NCBI RefSeq assembly: GCF_001403795.1
Contig: NZ_CXSU01000011.1
Location: forward strand, 872,603-936,602
Length of the DNA stretch: 64,000 nt
Direction: 5' to 3'
From: Jannaschia donghaensis
GTDB lineage: Bacteria; Pseudomonadota; Alphaproteobacteria; Rhodobacterales; Rhodobacteraceae
Shown: positions 18,422 to 27,105 of the stretch, piece after piece
Layout of the letters: the number at the start of each line of letters is the position of its first letter
How positions within the stretch are numbered: position 1 is the stretch's first letter
Position numbers and translations under genes: made by a program
Notes under the pieces: generated by a model
The model's database searches: none
The model's input: only the letters and a program-made list of their open reading frames with translations
What the model was told of the DNA's origin: nothing

Positions 18422-19045
18422 TCAGGTCAGGCGCGCGGTCAGGATCTTCACGCCCGCCGCCCCGAAAGCGGCGGCGAAGACCGCCTCGAACGGGCGGCGC
18501 AGGCGGACATAGGTCCGCGTCATCGCAGGCACAGAAAACAGCAGCGCATAGCCGTGGAACGTCAGCGCGCTCTGCACCCCGACGGCGGCGATCACGATCG
18601 CCAGATCGGCGGGGGCCGCCCCGGGCGGAATGCCGATTGCGTAAAGCGATCCGAAGAACAAAACCGCCTTGGGGTTCGTCAGATGCAGGGCCAGCCCCTT
18701 GAAGAACAGGCCGCGCGCGGTCCCCGACAGCGCCGTCGTCGCAAGGGCCCGACGCGATAACGCGGACCGCGCCGATTTGAACGCCAGCCACATCAGGTAC
18801 CCCGCGCCGACATAGCGCACGACCTCGAACATCCAGGCATTCGCCAGCATAACCGCCCCCAGTCCGAACGCCGCCGCGACCGACCACGTCAGGGATCCGC
18901 AGGTGATCCCCGCCGCCAGCGCCAGCCCCGCGCGCCGCCCCCCACCGGGCGACATGGCTGTGCCCGCGATGGCCAGCGTCGCCGGTCCGGGGCTGGCCCC
19001 CGCAACCAGGGCCGCCAGCAGGATCAGGGTCAGGTCGATGTCCAT
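18422..19045 (-). CDS. LysE/RhtB family amino-acid exporter
   Basis: 207 residues, about six hydrophobic helices. The LysE-family N-terminus with ASPGPATLAIAGTAMSPGGGRRAGLALAAGI is present, as is the FKGLALHLTNPKAVLFFGSL stretch in the middle. These proteins export amino acids or homoserine-lactone-like compounds across the inner membrane; the substrate is not predictable. ATG 19045 is used; a longer frame to 19438 has no family sequence. It is convergent with ribE, whose stop is four bases away, and divergent from the next gene. Confidence 0.88.
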   Translation of the reverse strand: MDIDLTLILLAALVAGASPGPATLAIAGTAMSPGGGRRAGLALAAGITCGSLTWSVAAAFGLGAVMLANAWMFEVVRYVGAGYLMWLAFKSARSALSRRALATTALSGTARGLFFKGLALHLTNPKAVLFFGSLYAIGIPPGAAPADLAIVIAAVGVQSALTFHGYALLFSVPAMTRTYVRLRRPFEAVFAAAFGAAGVKILTARLT

Positions 19046-19149
19046 GGTGTCGTCCCTTGCGGATCTGCGGCTCCGGCCAGTGAAGCCGACAGCGCCCCGC
19101 CTGTCGACTGACCGCGTCGCCCGGTCGGGGTTGCAAGGGGCGGGACGGC

Positions 19150-19725
19150 ATGCGCCAATGCGCCATGACCCGTACATTCCCCGGCATCGGCCATAACTCC
19201 GGCCAGGACTTCGATGGCTACACCGGTCGCCTGCACCAATGGCGCAAGGCGCGCCGCGCGCTGATCCCGAACACCATCCCGGTGGAGGTGGTGCGGACGC
19301 GCCTGCGCCGGGCGGCGGCGATCGGGCTGGATTACGGCACCTACGCCTCGATCCGCGCGGGCACGGGGCGCGACATTGCCGCCCTTTTGTTTTCGTCCAA
19401 CGCGCTGGGCATGATCCGGCAGGCGGAAATGGACGCAACGAAATCCGCCAAACTTGCGCGCGTCGCGGCCGATCGCGGCGTGTTGGTCCACCGCCCCTGG
19501 GTCGCGGCGGCGATCCCGCCCCTCGACTTTGCCGCCGAAGCCCCGCTTTTTACGGAAAGTTGGAGCGATATGCGCGCCCGGCTGCGCACCGTCCTGCGCG
19601 ACCGGAACGTGCCGGCGGATGCCGTTCTGCTGGTTGGCGACACGGCGTTCGAGGCAAGCTGGTGCGCGGCCCTGCGCGCCGGCGGCTACCTGACTTCAGA
19701 CAGATATTTCGGAGCGGCCCCATGA
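19150..19725 (+). CDS. Conserved hypothetical protein coupled to a short-chain dehydrogenase
   Basis: 191 residues, or 186 if it starts at ATG 19165 (MTRTFPGIGHNSG). I keep 19150 because a purine-rich GGGGCGGGA lies at a suitable distance; 19165 has none. The protein is soluble, with FPGIGHNSGQDFDGY near the N-terminus and a PLFTESWSDM region; I do not recognise a family. The C-terminal half, with RTVLRDRNVPADAVLLVGDT, looks like a small alpha/beta fold. Its stop overlaps the following dehydrogenase start (ATGA), which implies joint expression and perhaps a shared task. Confidence 0.7.
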   Translation: MRQCAMTRTFPGIGHNSGQDFDGYTGRLHQWRKARRALIPNTIPVEVVRTRLRRAAAIGLDYGTYASIRAGTGRDIAALLFSSNALGMIRQAEMDATKSAKLARVAADRGVLVHRPWVAAAIPPLDFAAEAPLFTESWSDMRARLRTVLRDRNVPADAVLLVGDTAFEASWCAALRAGGYLTSDRYFGAAP

Positions 19726-20498
19726 CACGCGACACCCCCCTGGCCCTGATCACCGGCGCATCGGGGGGAATCGGCCGCGCCTTCGCCGAAATCCACGCGG
19801 CACGCGGCGGCGACCTGATCGTCACCGCCCGCAGGCAGGCCGAGCTCGACACGCTCAAATCCGCGCTGGAATCGGCGCATGGCGTCTCCGTCACCCCCGT
19901 CGCCGCCGATCTGGGCACGCCCGAAGGGTTGGCGACCGTTCTGGCCGCCTGCGAAGGGCGCGAGATCGGCATCCTGATCAACAACGCGGGCTTCGGCGGG
20001 CGCGGTGATTTCGTGACGCGGGTCATCTCCGACGACCTTGCCATGATCGACCTCAACATCGGCGCATTGGTGCAATTGTGCCATGCCGTGGGGCAGCGCA
20101 TGGTCGAACGCGGATCGGGTCGCATCCTGAACGTCGGCTCCACCGCCGGAATGATGCCCGGGCCGCTGCAGGCGACGTATTTCGCGACCAAAGCCTTCGT
20201 GAACAGCTTCTCCCAGGCGCTCGACGACGAAATGCGGCCCAAGGGCGTGACCGTCACCGTCCTGGCCCCCGGATATGTGGAGACGGGCTTCGCGTCGCGC
20301 GCCGACCTGTCGGACACGCCGCTGACCAAATCGGGGGCGACCCCGCAGGATGTCGCCAGCTTCGGCTACGACGCGATGATGGACGGCAGGCTGCATGTGG
20401 TGAACGATGCGAAACTGTCATTCCTGACCAATTGGGTGATCCCGTTCCTGCCGCGCCGCCGCGTGCTCAAGATGGTGCGCGACATGCAGACCAAGTGA
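19722..20498 (+). CDS. Short-chain dehydrogenase/reductase
   Basis: 258-residue classical SDR. The NAD(P) motif TGASGGIG is at residues 11-18, NNAG in the middle, the catalytic serine in NVGSTAG and the YxxxK pair in YFATK. The C-terminal PGYVETGF region and the basic tail (FLPRRRVLKMV) resemble the DltE/YqjQ-type SDRs that act on lipid-like or unknown carbonyls. Translationally coupled to the preceding hypothetical gene. The substrate is not predictable from sequence. Confidence 0.9.
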   Translation: MTRDTPLALITGASGGIGRAFAEIHAARGGDLIVTARRQAELDTLKSALESAHGVSVTPVAADLGTPEGLATVLAACEGREIGILINNAGFGGRGDFVTRVISDDLAMIDLNIGALVQLCHAVGQRMVERGSGRILNVGSTAGMMPGPLQATYFATKAFVNSFSQALDDEMRPKGVTVTVLAPGYVETGFASRADLSDTPLTKSGATPQDVASFGYDAMMDGRLHVVNDAKLSFLTNWVIPFLPRRRVLKMVRDMQTK

Positions 20499-20574
20499 GC
20501 GGATCTGCCGCCCCGTCGCCTCTGGCCCTGACGCGCAACGACGGCTAGGTCTGGGACCGCAGCAGGAGGTGCCC

Positions 20575-21696
20575 ATGGCCGAACCCATCCCATTCGAAGC
20601 CCCCGGACCGGTGGAATCCGAATCCCGCGATGTCATCTCCTCGGTCGAGGAGATCATCGAGGACGCGCGCAACGGGCGCATGTTCATTCTGGTCGATCAC
20701 GAAGATCGTGAGAACGAGGGCGATCTGGTCATTCCCGCACAAATGGCCACACCCGACGCGATCAACTTCATGGCGACCCACGGGCGCGGCCTGATCTGTC
20801 TGACGCTGACGGGCGACCGGATCGACGCGCTGGGCCTGCCGCTGATGGCGTCGCAGAATTCCAGCCGCCACGAGACGGCCTTCACCGTCTCGATCGAGGC
20901 ACGCGAAGGCGTGTCCACCGGCATTAGCGCGGGCGACCGCGCCCGCACCGTTTCCGTGGCGATCGACGCGTCCAAGGGCGCGGCCGACATCGCCACGCCG
21001 GGCCATGTTTTCCCGCTGCGCGCGCGCGACGGCGGCGTTCTGGTCCGCGCGGGCCACACCGAGGCGGCGACGGACATCGCGCGGCTGGCCGGGCTGAACC
21101 CCTCGGGCGTCATTTGCGAGATCATGAAGGACGACGGCGGCATGGCGCGCCTGCCCGACCTCGTGGCCTTCGCGCAGCTGCACGGGCTGAAGATCGGGAC
21201 GATCAGCGATCTCATTTCCTACCGCCGCCGCCACGACAACTTGGTGAACGCCGGCGAGGCGCGGCCCGTCACGGCCAAGGTGGGCGGCGAATGGCTGATG
21301 CGGATCTTCACCGACGAGACGATGGGGGCCGAGCACATCGTCCTGACCAAGGGCGATGTTTCTAGCGACGCGCCGCTGCTGGTGCGGATGCATGCGATGA
21401 ACCCGCTGGAGGATGCGCTGGGCGTCGGCGACAGCGATCTGGCCGGGGCGATGCAGGTCATCGCCGATGAAGGCCGGGGCATCGTCGTGCTGCTGCGCGA
21501 CACTGAGATGAAGTTGGACGAAGGCGGCGTTTCCCCGCGCAAGCTGCGCCAATATGGGTTGGGCGCGCAGATCCTGGCCGCCCTCAACGTCCACGAGATG
21601 GAGCTGGTGACCAATTCCGGCGCGCCGCGCATCGTGGGCCTTGAGGCTTATGGCCTGACCATCACCGGCACGCGGCCCATCCCGAAGGACGACTGA
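20575..21696 (+). CDS. ribB: 3,4-dihydroxy-2-butanone 4-phosphate synthase with a degenerate GTP cyclohydrolase II domain
   Basis: 373 residues. The N-terminal half carries the DHBP synthase motifs DHEDRENEGDLVIPA and GHTEAATDIARLAGLNPSGVICEI and should convert ribulose 5-phosphate to the four-carbon riboflavin precursor. The C-terminal half is homologous to RibA, but at the zinc site where RibA has a Cys-x-(GDxFGS)-x-Cys-x-Cys pattern it reads RMHAMNPLEDALGVGDS, with no cysteine. It therefore should not hydrolyse GTP, and a separate ribA is expected elsewhere, as in other alphaproteobacteria. ATG 20575 follows AGGAGG; ribH starts one base after the stop. Confidence 0.93.
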   Translation: MAEPIPFEAPGPVESESRDVISSVEEIIEDARNGRMFILVDHEDRENEGDLVIPAQMATPDAINFMATHGRGLICLTLTGDRIDALGLPLMASQNSSRHETAFTVSIEAREGVSTGISAGDRARTVSVAIDASKGAADIATPGHVFPLRARDGGVLVRAGHTEAATDIARLAGLNPSGVICEIMKDDGGMARLPDLVAFAQLHGLKIGTISDLISYRRRHDNLVNAGEARPVTAKVGGEWLMRIFTDETMGAEHIVLTKGDVSSDAPLLVRMHAMNPLEDALGVGDSDLAGAMQVIADEGRGIVVLLRDTEMKLDEGGVSPRKLRQYGLGAQILAALNVHEMELVTNSGAPRIVGLEAYGLTITGTRPIPKDD

Positions 21697-21697
21697 C

Positions 21698-22243
21698 ATG
21701 GCCGGACATTCCGACAACGAACTGGCCCTGCCGACGTTCGACAAACCCTGCAAGGTTCTGATCGTCATCGCGCCTTACTACGGTGCCATTTCGACCGCGC
21801 AGCTGGCATCGGCGCGCGCCGTGATCGAACGGGCGGGGGCCACCCACGACACGGTGGAAATGCCCGGTTCGCTGGAAATCCCGACCGCCATCGGCATCGC
21901 CCACCGCCAGGCCGATTTCGACGGATACGTGGCGCTGGGTTGCGTGATCCGGGGGCGGACGTCGCATTACGATGTGGTCGTGAACGAAAGCGCGCGCGCC
22001 ATCGCCACGCTGGGCCTGGCGGGGGCCTGCATCGGCAATGGCATCATCACGGTCGAGAATATGGAACAGGCCGAGGAACGCGCCGACGCCGACCGACTGG
22101 ATACGGCGGGGGCTGCGGCACAGGCGGCCCTGCACCTGATCGCGTTGCAACGGTCGATGAAGAAGGCCGACACCGGCATCGGCTTCAAACCCGGAAGCTT
22201 TCAGCATGACGGCCCGACCAAGACCGACCCGACGGTCGCCTGA
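21698..22243 (+). CDS. ribH: 6,7-dimethyl-8-ribityllumazine synthase
   Basis: 181 residues. Lumazine synthase features are visible: IVIAPYYGAISTAQLASA near the N-terminus, VEMPGSLEIPTAI, ALGCVIRGRTSHYDVV (the substrate and catalytic histidine loop), and GNGIITVENMEQAEERA. It condenses the RibB product with 5-amino-6-ribitylaminouracil. The C-terminal 25 residues (about GIGFKPGSFQHDGP onward) extend beyond the E. coli length. The start is one base after the ribBA stop (TGACATG), so the two are co-translated. Confidence 0.96.
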   Translation: MAGHSDNELALPTFDKPCKVLIVIAPYYGAISTAQLASARAVIERAGATHDTVEMPGSLEIPTAIGIAHRQADFDGYVALGCVIRGRTSHYDVVVNESARAIATLGLAGACIGNGIITVENMEQAEERADADRLDTAGAAAQAALHLIALQRSMKKADTGIGFKPGSFQHDGPTKTDPTVA

Positions 22244-22245
22244 CC

Positions 22246-22884
22246 TCAGCCAAAGCCGTAGTAGGCCATTACGCGATTGTACCAATGCCCCTCGATCCGG
22301 TTGCCGACCTCGTGCAGGTCCGGCGCATCGGCCGCCGTGGCTGCCTCGCAGGTCAGATGGATCGTCTTCGCGTCCCAGTCGATGCGCGCGACCGCCTTCG
22401 ACGGCACGACCCGCTGATGCGCCCCGGCGGGGTCGCGCAGAACCAGCATCTCGACGCGGTGCGCGCCGATGTCGATCACCGGGTCGATCACGCTGCCGGC
22501 CTTCTGTCCGTCCGACCCGACGACCGCCATGCGGTCCATGTCGGACGCGCGGACCAACGGGCCGGTTCCTTCCGCGGCGGCGACATCCGCCGCATCCGGC
22601 AGGGTGTCGGGCGCACACAGCACCGCCACAGGACCGTCCGACCCCGGCGCCTCCGCATCGGCCTTCGACAGGGCCGTCGGCCAGCGTCCCGTCGACAGGT
22701 CGGGCGTCCCGAAGGCGTCGATGCGCACCGCGCAGCCCTGTTTTGCGAACCATCCGCCCAGGCGGGTGACCACATGGGTCGCGGTCTGATCGGCCCGCGC
22801 CAGCAGGATATCGACCACGCCGTGATCGGCCCCGTCGTCGCCCGCAACGGTGAGGGAGGTGAGATCGCGCAGACGGATCAGCAT
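22246..22884 (-). CDS. PRC-barrel-like domain protein
   Basis: 212 residues, soluble, with no signal peptide. The region RASDMDRMAVVGSDGQKAGSVIDPVIDIGAHRV and the following VVPSKAVARIDWDAKTIHL resemble a PRC-barrel, the small beta-barrel of photosynthetic reaction-centre H subunits and RimM-type proteins; the N-terminal MLIRLRDLTSLTVAGDDG may be a second barrel. Function unknown. Convergent with ribH (two bases between stops) and divergent from nusB. Confidence 0.6.
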   Translation of the reverse strand: MLIRLRDLTSLTVAGDDGADHGVVDILLARADQTATHVVTRLGGWFAKQGCAVRIDAFGTPDLSTGRWPTALSKADAEAPGSDGPVAVLCAPDTLPDAADVAAAEGTGPLVRASDMDRMAVVGSDGQKAGSVIDPVIDIGAHRVEMLVLRDPAGAHQRVVPSKAVARIDWDAKTIHLTCEAATAADAPDLHEVGNRIEGHWYNRVMAYYGFG

Positions 22885-23005
22885 GGAGCACTCCTGACGC
22901 TAGGTAAGTCTTGGGACGCTACCCGACCGGCGCGGCCTGTGGCAACAGCGCCCGGTGGTCCGACCATCGCTTGACGCCCCCGGCCCGCGCGCCTAATCCG
23001 CGCCC

Positions 23006-23488
23006 ATGGATCAGATGACCCCAGACGAGAAGCGCGCGCTCAAGCGCCGGATGAAATCCGCATCCCGGCTCTATGCCGTGCAGGCCCTGTTCCAGATGGA
23101 ATCCGCAGGTCAGACGGTCGACAAGGTGCAGGTCGAATTCGAGACCCACCGCTTCGGCATGGTGACCGAGGAGGGGGCCTTCGAGGAGGGCAATCCGACC
23201 GTGTTCCGCGCCCTGCTGGAATCCGCCGTCACGCATCAGGCCAAGATCGACCAGATGACCGACCGCGCGCTGGTGGCGAAATGGCCGCTGGGCCGCATCG
23301 ACCCGACCCTGCGGGCGTTGTTCCGCGCCGCCGGGGGCGAAATGCTGGACCACGACACGCCGCCCAAGGTCGTGATCAACGAATTCGTCGAAGTGGCGCG
23401 CGCGTTCTTTCCCGCAGGCAAGGAAGCCGGCTTTGTGAACGCCGTCCTCGACCACATGGCGCGCGAGGCGAAGCCCGACGCCTTCTAG
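23006..23488 (+). CDS. nusB: Transcription antitermination factor NusB
   Basis: 160 residues, all-helical. The N-terminal RRMKSASRLYAVQALFQME and the C-terminal PPKVVINEFVEVARAFFPAGKEAGFVNAVLD motifs match NusB, which with NusE binds boxA RNA to support rRNA transcription. Many alphaproteobacteria place nusB just after ribH; here a minus-strand PRC-barrel-like gene is inserted between them. The stop overlaps the convergent efflux pump stop by four bases (CTAG). Confidence 0.95.
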   Translation: MDQMTPDEKRALKRRMKSASRLYAVQALFQMESAGQTVDKVQVEFETHRFGMVTEEGAFEEGNPTVFRALLESAVTHQAKIDQMTDRALVAKWPLGRIDPTLRALFRAAGGEMLDHDTPPKVVINEFVEVARAFFPAGKEAGFVNAVLDHMAREAKPDAF

Positions 23489-26400
23489 GCCAGCCGCCGC
23501 CGCCGCGGCATCGCCAGCCCCACGATAAGCCAGACCGTCACCAGCACCGCCAGCGTCCCCGCCAGGAACGCCAGCAGCACCGCGCCGGTGCCGTCGCCCG
23601 GCATCAGCGGGGCCAGCGGCGACCAGACCGCGCCGGTGATCAGATGCAGGCCCAGCGTGGCAAACCCCCAGACCGCGATCGCCGTGCCCAGCAACAACCC
23701 GATCAGCCCCGCACCGCGCCCCCTGGAGCGCAGCGGCAGGCGCAGCAGGCGACGCAGCGCCGTGACCAGTCGCGCGAAATCGTTGCCCATCAACAAGATC
23801 GCCGGCACCAGCAGCAGCACGAGGATCATGCCAAACCCCAAACCGTACGCCAGCGTGATGACCGTGGGCCGCAGAAACTGCGCCTGGCTGGAGGATTCGT
23901 AGAGCAGGGGGGCCAGCCCCAGAACCGTCGTCAGCGTCGTCAACAGGATCGGGCGCAGACGGTCGCACACCGCATCCACGATCGCCGGGCGCAGCGCGCG
24001 GTCCTTGGCATATTCGTCCACCGTCGTGACCAACACGATGGAATCGTTGATGATGATGCCGGTCATCCCGATCAGGCCCACGACCGAGAACATCGACAGC
24101 GGCACCTCCCACCACCAATGGCCCCAGATCGCCCCGATCAGGCCGAAGGGGATCACGACCATGATGGCACCCGGCCGCGTCCAGCTGGAAAAGATCCACG
24201 CCAGCACGAGGTAGATGCCCAGCAGGCACGCCACCAGGCCCAGCGCCGCGTCGGTCAGGAACTCCTGCTCCTGCTCGGCCAGGCCACCCAGCGAATAGGC
24301 CACCTGAAACCGCGTCGCGATTTCGGGCAGGATGTCCGACGACAGCGCCTCGATGATGGCGTTGGCGCGGGCCGGGTCGTCCTCGGAAATCTCGCCCGCG
24401 ACGGTCACCACCTGCACCCCGTTGTCGCGCTGGACCGTGGCGAACCCCGATTCGACCCGCACCGTCACGATGTCGGACAGGGCCACGTCCCCCCCCGACG
24501 GCGCGGCCAGCCGCAGCGTATCGAGGAAATCGGCGCGCACCTCTCCCTCGGCCAGTTCCACCCGGATCTCGCCGGTGCGCGGGCCGGCGGGGAAGGTCGT
24601 CGCCTCGATCCCGTTGAGACGGTTGCGCAACGTCGTTCCCAGCGTGTCGATGTCGAATCCCAGCGCCTCGCCCTGCGGCGTCAGGTTCAGGATCAATTCG
24701 TCCTTGTCGAACGGCAGGCTGTCCTCCACCGCCGACACTTCGGGGAATTGCGCCACGGCGGTCTTCAACGCTTCGGCCGCGTCCTTCAGGGTCGCCGATC
24801 CGGCCCCGAAGAAATCCACCGACAGCGAGTCGCCGCCCGGACCGGACCGCCAGCCGCGAAAGCTGATCTCTTCGGTCAGGGGCAGTTGTTGTGCCGTCTC
24901 CTGCAATTCACCCACGAACTGGAAACTGGAGTAGGGGCGCAAATCCGCGTCGATCAACTCGATGGAAATCGCACCCAGCTGATCCGCATCCTTGTCATCC
25001 GCCGAGGGCAGGGGCCGACCGGAATTGCCACCGATCTCGGCCAGAACGTACGCCAGCGGATTGGTGCCGTAGCGTTCGGCGTAATCCTCGCCCAAGGCTT
25101 CGGTCGCGCGCTGCATTTCGCGCATCTGCGCCAGCGTGTCTTCGCGCGTGGCCCCGTCGACCATGGCAAAGTTGCCGGTGACCGACCCGCGCTCGGGCGA
25201 GTTGAAGAACCGCCACTGCACGTCCCCCCCGATCAAAAGCGCCACCTGCGTCGCCAGCAGCAGAACCGCCGACGCCGCAACCGGATACCGCGCCCAAAGC
25301 GCCAGCCGCACCAACGGGCGGAACACCGTCTCGCGCGTCCAATCGAAGCCGCGCGTGACCGTGTGCGACACGATGTCGATGCCGTGCCGCGACAGGCGGG
25401 CCAGCATCCGCGGCCAGGCGTCCGGCCCGGCAAGGACGCTGTGATACGCCAGCAGGCCCCAGGTCGCCGCGACCCCGACCGCGACGAAGGGCACCGAAAA
25501 TGCGATGGCCAGCGCGTCGTCCACAACACCCAGCAACTCCGCCGCCAGCGTCAGCGCGAAGGCGATCACCAGCGTCAGAACGGGAAACAGGATCAGCGCC
25601 GCCGCCGCACCCGTGACCGCGCGCGCCGCACTGAACCCCTTGGGTGCCCGCGATGCCAAGGCCCCGGCCATGTGATGGGGCAGGATCAGGAAGCATTCGA
25701 TCAGCGACGCGATCAGCACGACGATGACGGTAAAGGGAATGTCGATGATGAGATCGCCGAACCGCCCCCCGATGGCGACCAGACCGAAGAACGCGATCAC
25801 CGTGGTCAGCGTGGCGGAAAAGACCGGCGTGAACATGCGGCGCGCGGCGTTTTCGGCGGCCGTCTTGGGGTCTTCGCCCAAGCGGGTATGTCGGAAGTCG
25901 GCGTGTTCACCCACCACGATGGCATCGTCCACCACGATGCCCAGCGTGATGATCAGCGCGAAAAGCGAGATCATGTTGATCGTGATCCCCGCCGCCCACA
26001 TCAACGCGATGGCCGACAGCATCGCGACCGGAATCCCCGCCGCGACCCAGAACGCCGTGCGCGCGTTCAAAAACAGGAACAAGAGCGCCACCACCAGGGC
26101 CAGGCCCATCAGCGCGTTGTCGATCAACAGGCTGATGCGGCCGGTGATGGCTTCGGTCCGCGTGCGGATCAGCTCGATCTTCGTGCCCTCCGGGGCGTCG
26201 CGCATGATGTCTGCGGCAACCTCCTCCACCACGCGCTGCAAGGCGATGGCGTCGCCGATGGCCGAGCGGTCGACCCGCACCGAAATCGCCGGATCGTCGC
26301 CCACGAAATAGGCGCGGTCGCGGTCGATACCTCCGGCCGTCACGCGCCCCACCTCGCCGATGGTCAGGGCGGTGCCGTCGGTCTGGCGGCGCATCACGAT

Positions 26401-27105
26401 GCTGGCGATGTCGGCGGCGTCGCGCCGGGCGGTGCCGGTGCGCACGCGGGCGTTCGCGCCGGTCACGTCGCCCGCCGGGTCGGCCTGCGCTTCGGCGGCG
26501 ATGGCCTCGGCGATGTCGGCCATCGACAGGTCGTATTGGATCAGGTTGGCGGTCGGCACCTCCACCACCACCTCGGGGGCGGCCACCCCGCGGATAGAGG
26601 TGCGGGTAACGCCTTCGCCGAACAGCTTCAGGACGAATTCATCGGCAATGCGGGCCAGTTGATCGACGCCGACAGGGCCGGTGACGATCACGTCGGTAAC
26701 GCGGTCGCGCCAACGGCCCTGACGGACCTCCGGGTCCTCGATCCCCTCGGGCAGGCCCGACACCCCGTCGATGGCCGCCTGCACGTCGTCGGCCGCGGCG
26801 GCCACGTCGATGCCCGGCTCGAACTCCAGGGTGATCGACGCGTTGCCTTCGCGCGATGTGGCCGAACTGTCGGCAACCCCGTCGACCGCCAGAAGCGCGG
26901 GCTCCAGAAGCTGTACGACGCCTCGGTCCACATCCTCTGCGCCGGCCCCGTCCCAGGCGACGGATACGGTGATGTCCTCGACGATGACGTCGGGAAAGAA
27001 CTGCGCGCGCATGTTGGGGATGGCCATCGCACCGGCGGCCAGCATCAGCACCAGCAGAAGGTTGGCGGCCGTGCGGTGGCGGACGAAATACCCCAGGATG
27101 CCCAT
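23485..27105 (-). CDS. RND-family efflux permease (AcrB/MexB-like)
   Basis: 1206 residues, longer than the usual 1030-1050 of the family because of an extended hydrophobic region after the first half and a long C-terminal hydrophobic tail ending RRRRLA. Typical segments: N-terminal cytoplasmic start and first helix, the periplasmic porter domain, proton-relay aspartates in GIVVDDAIVV (about residue 393), and the second membrane half with GMTGIIINDSIVLV. It pumps drugs, detergents or toxic metabolites using the proton gradient. The start shares one base with the adaptor stop; no TolC-type channel or regulator is adjacent. Confidence 0.92.
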   Translation of the reverse strand: MGILGYFVRHRTAANLLLVLMLAAGAMAIPNMRAQFFPDVIVEDITVSVAWDGAGAEDVDRGVVQLLEPALLAVDGVADSSATSREGNASITLEFEPGIDVAAAADDVQAAIDGVSGLPEGIEDPEVRQGRWRDRVTDVIVTGPVGVDQLARIADEFVLKLFGEGVTRTSIRGVAAPEVVVEVPTANLIQYDLSMADIAEAIAAEAQADPAGDVTGANARVRTGTARRDAADIASIVMRRQTDGTALTIGEVGRVTAGGIDRDRAYFVGDDPAISVRVDRSAIGDAIALQRVVEEVAADIMRDAPEGTKIELIRTRTEAITGRISLLIDNALMGLALVVALLFLFLNARTAFWVAAGIPVAMLSAIALMWAAGITINMISLFALIITLGIVVDDAIVVGEHADFRHTRLGEDPKTAAENAARRMFTPVFSATLTTVIAFFGLVAIGGRFGDLIIDIPFTVIVVLIASLIECFLILPHHMAGALASRAPKGFSAARAVTGAAAALILFPVLTLVIAFALTLAAELLGVVDDALAIAFSVPFVAVGVAATWGLLAYHSVLAGPDAWPRMLARLSRHGIDIVSHTVTRGFDWTRETVFRPLVRLALWARYPVAASAVLLLATQVALLIGGDVQWRFFNSPERGSVTGNFAMVDGATREDTLAQMREMQRATEALGEDYAERYGTNPLAYVLAEIGGNSGRPLPSADDKDADQLGAISIELIDADLRPYSSFQFVGELQETAQQLPLTEEISFRGWRSGPGGDSLSVDFFGAGSATLKDAAEALKTAVAQFPEVSAVEDSLPFDKDELILNLTPQGEALGFDIDTLGTTLRNRLNGIEATTFPAGPRTGEIRVELAEGEVRADFLDTLRLAAPSGGDVALSDIVTVRVESGFATVQRDNGVQVVTVAGEISEDDPARANAIIEALSSDILPEIATRFQVAYSLGGLAEQEQEFLTDAALGLVACLLGIYLVLAWIFSSWTRPGAIMVVIPFGLIGAIWGHWWWEVPLSMFSVVGLIGMTGIIINDSIVLVTTVDEYAKDRALRPAIVDAVCDRLRPILLTTLTTVLGLAPLLYESSSQAQFLRPTVITLAYGLGFGMILVLLLVPAILLMGNDFARLVTALRRLLRLPLRSRGRGAGLIGLLLGTAIAVWGFATLGLHLITGAVWSPLAPLMPGDGTGAVLLAFLAGTLAVLVTVWLIVGLAMPRRRRLA

